NCBI RefSeq assembly: GCF_026151205.1
Contig: NC_087073.1
Coordinates: 11,749,578-11,813,577, forward strand
DNA from: Bolinopsis microptera
Taxonomy: Eukaryota > Ctenophora > Tentaculata > Lobata > Bolinopsidae
DNA: 64,000 bases
Reading direction: 5' to 3'
Each line of letters opens with the position of its first letter. Positions within the stretch are counted from its first letter, which is position 1. This document shows positions 13,390 to 25,700 of this stretch, piece by piece. A model generated the notes under the pieces. The model was not told where the DNA came from and did not search any database. It saw only the letters and a list, made by a program, of their open reading frames with translations. The translations under genes were made by a program, and so were the position numbers.

Positions 13390-16300
13390 GGTCCAAAAGT
13401 CAGTGCACAAATGTTTTGATAACTCATAACACCTAACAACTTGCAGGTGAGCCGTGAGAATTGAGATACTGTAAATTTTCATTCGAGGATTCGGTCGACA
13501 AAATAAAAATTCTTAATTCTAGTCGACACGTTTTCAACGGTTGAAATTCAACCGTCCTTGTAGTTTGTACACATTCTAAGAGCTGATTTTGTTCATCAAA
13601 ATCAAATCGATCGATGATGTGGACTATGGGTGATACTGTTATAAAACAGTAATCAAACAATTGATTTGACTTCAAGTTCAAGCATCGAACGGAAAATCGT
13701 CAAATCATATTAATATTAGTCTCTGAACCATGCTAATTGCAGTACATTTCTGTCCATTTTCAGAGAATTTTCAGTCAAGTCTTTAAAATTGAAAATGATA
13801 ACAACAAAAAATTTCTTCCACAGTCGTATTACGACTCGTAAAGTATATTAGGTGCTATTGCTGGTTGTAAAGGTTGTTGTCCCTCGCGCCATCATCAATC
13901 ACGTTACTGGTCACATCGTCCCTTTCACGTGACTTTGTTTATAGTTGACCGCACAGAATATTGTGCATTCTGCCATTTTGTTGCTTATTGACTGTTTAAC
14001 TATATGTCAGTTTCCATTTGTTTAGACTTCGATTTGTGCCTTTGTGCTTTCAAATGGTTTTCACTTTTCAGGCAGTAATTTTTCGAATAAATATGTCAAC
14101 GTACTTTAAGGGTTTCAGAAATGATCAACATTTTTTTAATTTATTGACACTTGACAGCCTCTAATCAAAATTGTATTAATTAAGGTATGATTACGACTCC
14201 TCGCTTCCTACTAATTTCTATTCTACTGGTGACGTCATCTCTTTGCACTGATGAGGTTAAAAAATTACAAAGTTATACTTTTCCTATCCACGGTTCACTT
14301 CTTCCGTTCCATTTAATTTTAAAATCAAGACTTTTCCTGGCGAACAATGAACACTTTTTGGTTTTTATTTTAAGTTTCCTCTTAGTACAATCGAACCACT
14401 ATATACCGTACCTTTCTGTACCGGGTGCCTCGATATACCGTACCTCTATTTTCCCGCAAACTTTTAGTTAATTCATAATTAGCTCGTTTTGTGCAAGAGA
14501 TCTTATTTAATACAGCGCATATCGTGGTGCATGTCGAGCTGTATTCCATCACAAGCCCCTAATGAGGTATATGACTATGAGACGCTTGACAGATTATTTG
14601 AAAGGCTACAGATAGTGATACTGGGGTCTGGGATTATGAACCTCACTTTACCTGTTTTTTTAAATACTGTACACTTTGCACTTTTCGTTTCCCAAAAAAA
14701 GCCCGGTATATAGAGGTTGGACTGTAAAAGCATATTTAATTTGCGATATGAACAAGTCAATGACTTCACGTAGTAGCGTGTACAAGTATGATATTTGAAT
14801 CTCGACCCAGTCAATTAGTTAATGATTTCTGACGGATTTAATGAATGTTAATCCTTCAGGGACCGGACTCCGCCGAAGTTACTATGGGCGAGCTTAAAAG
14901 TCTTAAACTTGAAATGGAGCAGATGAAGTTGTCAATGGCCCATGAAATTAATATGGCGAAGAGGGCAATAGAAGAAAATAAACAGACAAAGTTATCGCTG
15001 TCCAATGAAATAGAGTTAGCGGTCAGGAATGAAGAGAAAAAGAAAAAGAAAAAAAAGAAAGTTAAGAAGGTGACACCGACTATACAGACAAACAGCAATG
15101 AAGTAATGGAACAAGATGAAATCCTGGAGAGACTCGCTGAAATGGAGTTGTCATTAACTGAACAGTTGGCAATGGTCAGGGATGATATGGAAAAGAAGAT
15201 AATTGACGTAATTCAAGAATATGTTGAAGATATCCAGGAAAATATTGAAGTCAACAAGGGAAATATTGGAGTCAACAAGGGAAGTATTGAAGTCAACAAG
15301 GGAAATATTGAAGTCAACAAGGGAAATATTGAAGTCAACAAAGACGATATTGGAGTCAACAAGGAAAGTATTGAAGTCAACAAGGGAAATATTGAAGTCA
15401 ACAAGGGAAATATTGAAGTCAACAAATACGATATTGGAGTCAACAAGGAAAGTATTGAAGTCAACAAGGGAAATATTGAAGTCAACAAGGGAAATATTGA
15501 AGTCAACAAAGACGATATTGGAGTCAACAAGGAAAGTATTGAAGTCAACAAGGACGATATTGAATTCAACAAAGACGATATTGGAGTCAACACGGAAAGT
15601 ATTGAAGTCAACAAGGACGATATTGGAGTCAACAAAGACGATATTGGAGTCAACACGGAAAGTATTGAAGTCAACAAGGACGATATTGGAGTCAACAAGG
15701 ACGATATTGGAGTCAACAAGGCAAATATCGAAGTCAACAAGGGAAGTATTGAACAGGTGATCAGTGATGTAACCTTACATAAGAATGATATGACGTCTAT
15801 GCAGGAAGACATAGCTTCGATGAACAACAGTGAGGAAGCTCAAACACTGGCGGAAGAGATGAAAGAAACAAACCTTAGCAACGTTGTTGCGAATCAAGAT
15901 GAAATCCTGAAGAAACTCGCTGATATGGAGTCGAAAACTAACTCGCTCTCCCAGTACCACTCCTCCTTTGAGTCGAGTGTTGGGAACTTAAACCGGCGAA
16001 TGGATCAGGTTCAGAGGAACGTTGGCTTTGCAAATGGGGAGGTGAGAGAAATGTCAGGTCTCGCTGAGCAACTAAAGTATGAGTTAGAGGCGTTGAAGAA
16101 AGAAGAAGCCAATAGAGTAACAAGAAACGAGCTGATTGCGGTGAAAACAGACGTTCTGAAGAATAAGGGTACTATGAGGGATAGTAGCTCAGCTATCAGA
16201 CGCGACATGAATAACAAACCAAGGTAAAAATACTGTTTATCATTAGTCTTCCAGATACTTACTAGGACAACAAAAATGCAAACTACAGCTGTACTCCCCC

Positions 16301-16766
16301 TCTTTCACGCTCCCCTGTACATTGTACAACGCCGTTATTTTATGTTAAATTGACACTGCGCTATCAGTAACAGTAACAGTAAGTATCATTCTTCACGACA
16401 CCGAAATTCTACATTGGGAAACAGCTGTAATTTAGCTGCATAATACTGAAGGAGAGACCTGAATTTGAAATTGCACCGGTGAAAGATCCCGACTGTACGA
16501 ATCTAGGTAAAAGAATTCGTGAGTCGATTTGTCATATAACCGAATCCTTGCTTAACACAAACATCATGTTGGAAATCCCTGTCATCCCTCATATATGAAG
16601 TCTGGACAGCAAGAACTCCAAAAATATGCGTAACACTATTTCATATCACTAAGTATAATCCAAAATACGAATGGAACCATTAGAGACCGACTCGAGCTAT
16701 ACAATTTCAATATAAATAAGCCCCTATTTCAACTTATTCACTCATTGTTGCACTGACTTTTGGACC
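13390..16766. repeat. 18-bp inverted repeats bracketing unit B
   Basis: GGTCCAAAAGTCAGTGCA at 13390-13407 has a perfect inverted copy at 16749-16766. The left copy is preceded by AAAGGGT, which resembles a Tc1/mariner-type terminal inverted repeat. Unit B (signal-peptide exon and coil exon) lies between them. Whether these are ends of one element or two independent remnants cannot be told from this sequence. Confidence 0.5.
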
Positions 16767-19700
16767 GTCCTATATATATATTCAATATATATATATATTC
16801 AACTCGAGAACGTGAAACTGAAGAGTATAGAATTTATTCTCAATATATGACACATGTAACTGCGACTACTTTTTTTGAGCAGTAAAATGTAAATATCTTA
16901 TTTATCGGCGGAAATATAGATTGAATTCGACATCTGGGGCTGATTGTCTCATACTGTTGGGAAATAGTAATTTAGCGGAGAGGTGGAACTGGAATTGTGC
17001 GAGTTTGTAAGCAGTAGGAACATTGAATGTGTTAGCGATTAACCAATCATCTGCCAATTAACCAGATTAAAACAGCCATGCATGATGCACCACCTCCCCA
17101 CTATTATCCAGGCAGCTGTAAGTGTAACTTTACGACTACAAATAACTCTTGATTTCCCCAGTCCGGTTATCATACTGAGCAGCGAAGAAAAGAAGCCTAA
17201 AGGAAATCCCAAATGTGCTAGAGTCTGTGCTGGAACTACAGGTAATTGTTTTACATTATTTATTATTAACATAGCTATTTTTATTCCGAGCATTATAACT
17301 ACAAGTACAAGAGCCACATTCCACTGTCCACGGCTTTACGATCAGTCGATTATTCTTGGCATGGTTATCTACAATTATAAATAATCATTCTCAACATCGA
17401 CTCTTAAAATGAGAAGATCATTTTCTTAATAATATAATAGGCAATAGTTGTAATACTGGCTACTATAATAATAATACTGCAAAACATCTAACATCCGCGA
17501 AGTTCCGCATCTAATGCGCGCGTTCTTTCTGTCAAGGTTTATAAAACACTTTCACCTTTTATTGTAAATTAAATTTAGCGTCATACATTTCACTTCAACT
17601 TAAAATGTGACTGAAAATACGGTTCCACCTGATCATCCTCAATAAATAAAAACAAGTTACTGTCCAAATATTGTGTGCATGATAATTGAAATGGCATCAT
17701 TCTTAAGTGCAGCTGGATGTGTAATACCAAAATGTTGATACCAAAATAGTTCTCAAATTCTCGGTGAACAAAACCCCCTTCTGAAACCCAAGGTGGAAAA
17801 GATCAATTGTATAGGAATATTCACTTGCACTGTAAAACCTTCAAACTTGATATGACCTCAAAAGAAAATTAGATGTATTTACTATTGTAAACTCTTTTAA
17901 ATTAGATCAGAAGGAAAGCTCTATCCTAACCTTAGTCCAGTACTTATGTAGTTTTCGCAAGTAAAAAGTGGCATCTGATTCCACAAAATATTTCATTTAA
18001 AATCGACGTTTTGATGGTAGTGTCACGAATATTTCACATCACAATTGAGTAGATAACTACGATGAGTGGTAGAAGGACTGAAGTGATGGTAGTAGCACTG
18101 TTCTCCTCGTTACAGCTGTCAGTGTCACACTCAACACAAGTGTTGTTAGCAGCATCAGTAGCACAGGGTCCACATCCATTGTGAGGGAAAGAGTAGTCTG
18201 CATCAGCTGCTTCTCCAGGTCTGAGGGACGTATATTTAATCACTAACAGTATTACCGATGGAATAAAATAAAATGAAGGAAGGTGTATCTTTACATGGCC
18301 ATTTGCATTGTAGGCCCCCTGTAGCTGTAGTAAAACCCCAGTTTACCGTGCAGCTGTTTACTTCCTCTAAATTGCACAGTAAATCGTTTCCCCTAAGACT
18401 ACTAATCATTAAACAAATTTAATTTTTACGATCTTCTACTTTAACTCAATTTGAATGATAAATAAAATGTGACTTTATCCTAATATCTATAATACTAATA
18501 ATCGATTGGGCGACATCTGTCTGAAAATAGTTTATTCAGACAATAGTTTATGTCGGATCCTACCGTGCGATTTTCTTGAAACTTTCCATAAAGTATGGTG
18601 GTTATAGGACGGATAATCTGTGTAAGTTTGAGCGAGTTTCTACGTGCCAAATTTGAGATATCACTTCAAACACAAGAAAATAGTTCTGTCGGACAGATGT
18701 CGCTGTCGGACAGATGTCGTGTTACCTGTTTGGACTGAGCGAGTTCATACTCCTCTAACTACATTAAATTAATTCCTTCTGTAACGTCCTCAATAAATGT
18801 AAAAGATTTGTAGTGTTGTAATTAATTACCTGTTGCATTTTATCAGAGTATCTACAAATCTGCCACATAAAGTGAACTCAGTTTGCTTTACCCAAGATGT
18901 CTCCGTGTTGTTCCACGCATAATTGTAACACTCGAAGTTTTCTCCAACCTCGAGAGGTGTGTTGCATCCATCAGTATCACAGGTAGAGCAAGTCGTACCT
19001 TTTTCGGCAAGCAAACAACCCCCACATTTGTATTCACCGCTGCTCATTCCAGTGTATTCATTGAACTTAGGCCTGGATAACAAAAAGTGTGATATACGAT
19101 TCACTCTCAGGAAGCACGTGAAAAACTTTGGTATTATAAAACATGGATAACTATAGCTTAGATGTCCCAACTCTGAATGACGTGCTACGGCATAATGGGA
19201 ATCGGATCTGTTGATCCATCAGCTCTTATCCCAATAAACTGTGAATAGTCGATATTCATTCTGCATACTAATTTCAAAGTCAAATTGTTTGTTTGCTGTC
19301 TTTTTCCTTAATATAAGGGACCAGGTTCCAACATGGTGGATCAATTGATGGTTACTGAAAGAGGGGAGTAAGACCAATAAGATTCATTTCAGTTTATGAT
19401 AAAAATATTAATCCTAGCCAAACTTATTGCAAATTGAAGGGTCAGCGCACATATGAATATTGCAAAGGGCGCATGATTTTCGGTCGCAAACATCTCCAAA
19501 TGGCAAATTTTGCAACTTAAATTTCCTACTCCTCCTAAATATTTTGAGCAATCAAAATTCAAACTTGATAGGCAAATTAACATAAATAAATGTCGATTTA
19601 ATTTAATACGACAAAGACCTTGCCAGTCAAAACATAGTTGCTGTACTTGAAAAATACGGTTTCGTACAGCTAGTATCCAGGCCCACCCGTATTACTGATC

Positions 19701-22700
19701 ATTATGCAAATCTAATTGATCACGTTTATACAAATGACGTGCTCAACACACTAAGCTGCAATGTATTAACTGTGGATATCTCTGACCATTTAGCGACCCT
19801 AACCACAATATCACTCGGAAATAATTTACAGAAGAATGGTAGAGTGAGTGCGAGTCGTGAATAGCCCGTTATAGCACGTGAGTTCAATGAAGCAAGTAAT
19901 CATGAATTCAAAAGTCTGATCATGAGTGAAAATTGGAGTGAAGTTCTCGAGCAAGTGAGTGCCGACGAGCAGTATAACAAATTTAGCGAGACGTATTCAA
20001 GGTCAAAAGCAAACTTTTGACCCTGGAGTTTTGGAAGAATTTCTCAGGGGTCTCTGTATCAACTCAATTTTTTTTTTGTGTATGGTGTAGTAAAAAGTGT
20101 AGTAAAAAAGGTACACTTTTAATAACACTTACGACCAGTCACACCAGAAGACGTCCATAGCATTATAAATACATTAAAGAACAAGGCCACCCTTGACAAG
20201 AAAATTGGGCATATGAAAATAGCTAATATACCGATGTTAACTTTACTGGCACAGTAATACCAGTGCACAAAGGAGGCCTGAAAACTGACGTTACGAACTA
20301 TAGGCCCATATCATTACTGAGCTCTTTCTCCAAGATCTACGAAAAACTTATGCAACTTAGTCAATATGGTTTTAGACCTGGAATGTCATGTGAACATGTC
20401 CTACTAAACGCCCAAAATACCATACTTCAATCACTTCACAGTAAACAAATCGCTGTGCTACTTCTACTAGATTATTCAAAAGCATTTAATGTTATTGAGC
20501 ATTCTATTCTGCTCAGAAAATTAGAACATTGTGGTATTTTAAAAATGGCTCGAATCTTATTTGAGCGACCGCCAACAGTTCGTCACTATCAATGGAGCTG
20601 ACTCGAGCCCTAAGCCTAGGGTACATTTCCCGAAAAACACCCTAGGGCGTTTAATTCGAACAATTGAAACAAATCAAATTGGCGGGCAAACGATCCGTTT
20701 CATGATATGTATAAAACAATACCAATCATCAGTGCCCGCTAATTTGATTTGTTTCAATTGTTCGAATTATGATGCTCCTGCTTAACTGCAGTCGAGCACT
20801 CTCTTTGGGAAACCAAACAACAACTTTTAGTTTGACGATAACATCGTTTATTTTGTAATGTTATTTAATGCTCCTAGCAACAGCTAGTAGAGCCCTTTTG
20901 CTAGAAGAGAAAACTAAAGCTGTATATATATATGGATTCCTCCAAAAAAACATTGCATCATATATATTATATATATATATATAATAAATAGTTGTTGCTT
21001 GGTTTCCCAAAGAGAGTGCTCGACTGCAGTTAAGCAGGAGCATTATAATTCGAACAATTGAAACAAATCAAATTGGCGGGCAAACGATCCGTTTCATGAT
21101 ATGTATAAAACAATACCAATCATCAGTGCTGAATGCTGATGATTGGTATTGTTAATTGTTTTATACATATCGTATCATGAAACGTCTCGTTTGCCCGCCA
21201 ATTTGATTTGTTTCAATTGTTCGAATTATATATATATATATTATGATTGGCTACTGGGACACGTCATACACACGGTTGGATTGTTAATTCGGTTGAAATA
21301 CCTTTAAATCCATTATCACCATAATCTGAACATGATTTATTAAAATTTTTTTAATTATATATATATATGTTATTAGTCAGCCACAACTATCAGTAAAACA
21401 ACGCCTTGACTTCAAATGTCGGTAAAATGTACCTTTACAGTCATCCTCAAATTATTTGTTATATAGTAGTGTTGAAAGTATTAAAACTTTAAAAGTATAT
21501 ATATATATACAAAATGAAACGACCGGTTGAGTCAGACAAATGTTTCAATCATGATACAAAACCTGAAATTTGTAACTCTCGGCTTGCCGATTGAGCACTG
21601 TCAGCATACGACACCACCCACAATTATATGTATACAGTTTTAATACTATCAACACTTCTATATAACAAATAATTTGAGAATTGATGTAAATAAATGATGC
21701 AAAGAATTACGAGGATCTAGTCAATACCGCTTTTTTATTGTGTAGAAGTTCAGCAATGAAATATATATATATATACTCAGTATGTTTTAGTTTTGTACCG
21801 TTTTAAGTCACATAGTTTTGTACGTCTTCCTAAGATTTGTTATCCTTTCCTAGTTTGTAAGTTATTTTAAAGATTTGTGTATATTCCAGTTGCTTTTAGA
21901 ACAATTTTATCTCAGATAACGATGTTTAATAAATGATGCAAAGAATTTCGAAGATCTAATCAACACCGACTTTTAATGTGTAGGAGTACAGCAACGAAAT
22001 ATATATATATATGTGTTTATCCGTACCATTTTACTGACACCACGGCATCAACTTTAACACGACTTTCCGCGAAAACCGTAAAAGATATACAACTGAAACT
22101 TTTTGACTGGGTCAAATACTTTAATGGCCTCCAAATTAGCATGAAAAAATAAAAATTTTGGCCAAGGAATAGGAATTTTAGAGCCCAAAATTTGGACCCC
22201 CAAGTGGTGTCAAAATGTACTTCTTATACTCTGACAGAAAGTTCCAGAGAGTTTTATTTGTCTGCACTTAAAATGTATCATCTTTGAAGTTACCAGCAAA
22301 AGAATAGGATTACTTGATCAATTCGATTGGGTTTTTGCATTGCATCGGCATTCGGCATGTATTTTCTATAATAGGTTAAAAGGAATCTAAGATAGTGACC
22401 TAAAATCTTATGTCAACCTCCCGGACTAATGTGGATTAGAAAAAAAAATTAGTCTATCATGATGGCTAAACACGTTGCACGATGTAATAAATTTATTTGG
22501 AGTCGTCAATTAATTTATAATTATCAGTATCACTGTACATTTTTGCTGAATTTTCATGATAAATTTACAAATTTTCTGACTGCTGGCTTAAAATTGATAT
22601 CTTATTCAAAAATATTAGAATCGATAAAACGTTTGATCTGATCAATCGATTTTGATACTTTGAATAGTAAAATTTGTAGAATTTCTTGAATTCTCATGTT

Positions 22701-25700
22701 GATTTATCTTGGAGACATCTATCGTAAAGATATTTGAAGTGTTTGTTGTCTCCTCCACGGCACATTTTTCTGTTGCTCATAAATCATACAAAAAACAATC
22801 ACAAAGAAAATACGCACTGACTGCACGTCTCAACGTTATCGGAACAAGTTACAAGACTAGCAGATCCGTCATCTCCAACAATACATTGCAGTGCCCCTGA
22901 AAAGAAAGAAATTGAAAGTACATATTTGGTTGTTGGTCTCTTACATTATTGCAGCTCCTATGCTATGGGAGGCTTTTTCTGTAATTGTCTACACAAATTC
23001 TGAATAATCTGTTTAAAGATCAACTTGGCCTGTTATAAAAAATTTTAACTCGGACCTAATTTTAGGAGCGCAGCAAATTCCCTTGTTATAAAAATTCGGG
23101 GGGCCGGGGGGGGGGGGGAGGGTTGTAACATGTCCGCCACGACTGTCGTGTGCGCCACACTTTTCACTTAAAACGATTACTGGTACAACAGCTACAACTA
23201 CATTGGCATTGTAAGGGAAATTGATCGTGCGTGGTGTAAGGCCCGTGTAACCGCAGCGAAATTCTTGTTACTTATGAAGCACAACATACCTGTCATATTG
23301 AAGAGTTGTAGTGTGGCAAAGAGTATAAGCTTCATCCGATTGATCTGTTCCATTTTCTTAGAAATAATAATAATAATAATTGGGTAGTACATAATATTGG
23401 GTAGTACATAATATTGGGTAATTTGAGTATTTAATAATAATAACAATAATAGCAGCCCAAGACCAAGCACTTAGGACTAATTATGTAAAGCACAGGATTG
23501 ACAAAAAACCTGGCTCTTCTCCACTCAGCAGACTCTGCAGAAATCATTATGAGACAATAGATCACATACTGAATGGGTGCCCACAACTTTCACATACAGA
23601 ATATAAGTGTCGGCATGAAAAAGTAGCTGCCGCATTGCACTGAAGTCTGTGCAAGGAATACGGCTTCCCACGCAGTAAAAAGTGGTACGAACACCGAGCA
23701 GAGAAGGTGCTGGAGAACGAAAAAGTCAAGCTATTGTGGGACTTTCACATCCAGTCAGACCACGTTATCGAGCACTGCAGACCGGATCTTCTTCTGGTAG
23801 AGTTCCGTGGCAGAGTTGCAGTCAGTAAACTGACTGGTTGGCAGTGATGCACGCCGGTTCATTTTTCGCCAACCGGCGGCGGCGTGCCCAAAATGGCCCG
23901 GCGTGGCGGCGTTCGCAGTTCGGCGGCGTGGAACATAATTTTGTCAAAATTTAGGTTTAAATTTCCAGGCCCACAAAAATTGTGGCGTACGTGCGTGCAT
24001 GAAATAATGATGTAATAAGTGTGGTTTTTACAATTATATTTGGTGGTTTTTACAATTATATTTAAGAAAAACCAAATTCTTAACATTGTCGTTGGACAAT
24101 TTGGATCTCCTAAAGTTCAAAATCAACCCCGACTGGCTTCATACTCTTTCTATTTCCTTTCACGCCACGCCGACTTGAGAGGTATCGGCGTGGCGGCGTG
24201 TGAAAATGTGCCGGCGCGGCGGCGTCCGGCGGCGGCGTGCATCACTGCTGGTTGGGGTCATTTATGCAGCAGATCTTCCTTGAAAATATTCATGTCTATA
24301 TCTGATATCTTTCTGCCCACCATATCTTCTTTGTGGCTTCCTTTGTGGTGAGGAAAGGCAATAGAGAAATTTACAAAGTAGTGATCTGATGTTGTAACTG
24401 TTTTGACTACGTTTATATATTTAATATTCAACTTTTAAATAACTTTTAACGAAGGCTCAGACTTGCAGGTCATGCTTACCGACATCCGGAGCTGACACTG
24501 AACAAACTGATCCTCTGGAAGCCGAGTCATGGGCATATTAACAGGGGGCGACCTCACTTAACACTACTAGATAACCTAATAGCAGATACTGGGCTGAAGT
24601 CAGTAGATGAGATAGCTAGAGTGAGTGACGGTCTAGCTGCTAGACTGATGGAAGACAGAAAGCTGCGGAGAACTGTTGTCAATCGATCTCGGGAATACTA
24701 CCCGCCTTAAGGCCAAAGGGGGGGGGGGGGGGGGGGGGTCCGAGGTCAATTTTGAGATATGTTGTAGGGCTCGATCTAAATTTTCAAATGCTTTTGTCCT
24801 TACCGAAAACAAAGTTTCCTATTTGAAGATATCGCGCGTTGAATTTTGAGATTTACCTGTAATTCTATTGTAAATGAAAACTTTAAATGAAATTGTGTTC
24901 GAAATCTATCTTCTTTTTCAGTTTATGGACACGTTCAAAAAAAGGTGGCACTAGAGATTGATTTTTTTAAATGCGTTTTAAAAATAATCATTGTTCTTTG
25001 TTGGTTGATATATCTATCTATACCTTTAGAAATTCGATTAAATTTCATGATCCTGAAATCACGGAGTCTCTAGTGCTTATATTACAGGAGTTATCGTTAT
25101 TTGTGTGCCAATGATTCAAATATCACACAATTAGAAATGCAAGATGAATCAACACTAGATAATCTGAAAAGTACTATTCACAAAGACGCCAAAATTGATA
25201 TCATGGTGACTATAATGCATGTAAGGAATGGAATGTCTTATCTGAAATTGTTATTGGTGCCAAAATGATTCAAAAATCACAACTTAAACGTTGGAAATGA
25301 GCCTATTTTGAGCAGTGATTATTGAATCATCTTACGTTTTTATTGGCTTTCTATCATTTTTAGGGTACAAAATAGTATTAAATAGTATTAAAACCAGTTA
25401 ATATGATTCAAAAATCACATTTTCGTTAAAGGTGCGCTATTAAGTCACACTATAGTAAGCCTTAAATTAAGTGCACGATATGACAATTTATATCCATTCT
25501 ATGATTCTTATTATGTGATTTTTGAATCCATGTCTAGCTTATACCATATTGAAGGCCTTTGAGCGATAATTTTTGATCTCGGTGCTTAAATGATTCAAAA
25601 ATCACACAAATCTGGCTACCAAATATGTAATTTCCTTTAAAGTGTGATAATTGAATCATACGTAATGTTCAAGTTGTAATGAAATTTTGAAAGTAAAGGT

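Noticed and set aside
12340-15750. CRISPR-like repeat arrays
   Set aside because: Repeats are contiguous coding heptads without unique spacers, in a eukaryotic gene.
18034-19170. Secreted three-finger toxin
   Set aside because: The hydrophobic C-terminal tail after TDSCN indicates a membrane or GPI-anchored surface protein, and the Cys pattern is repeated in modules.
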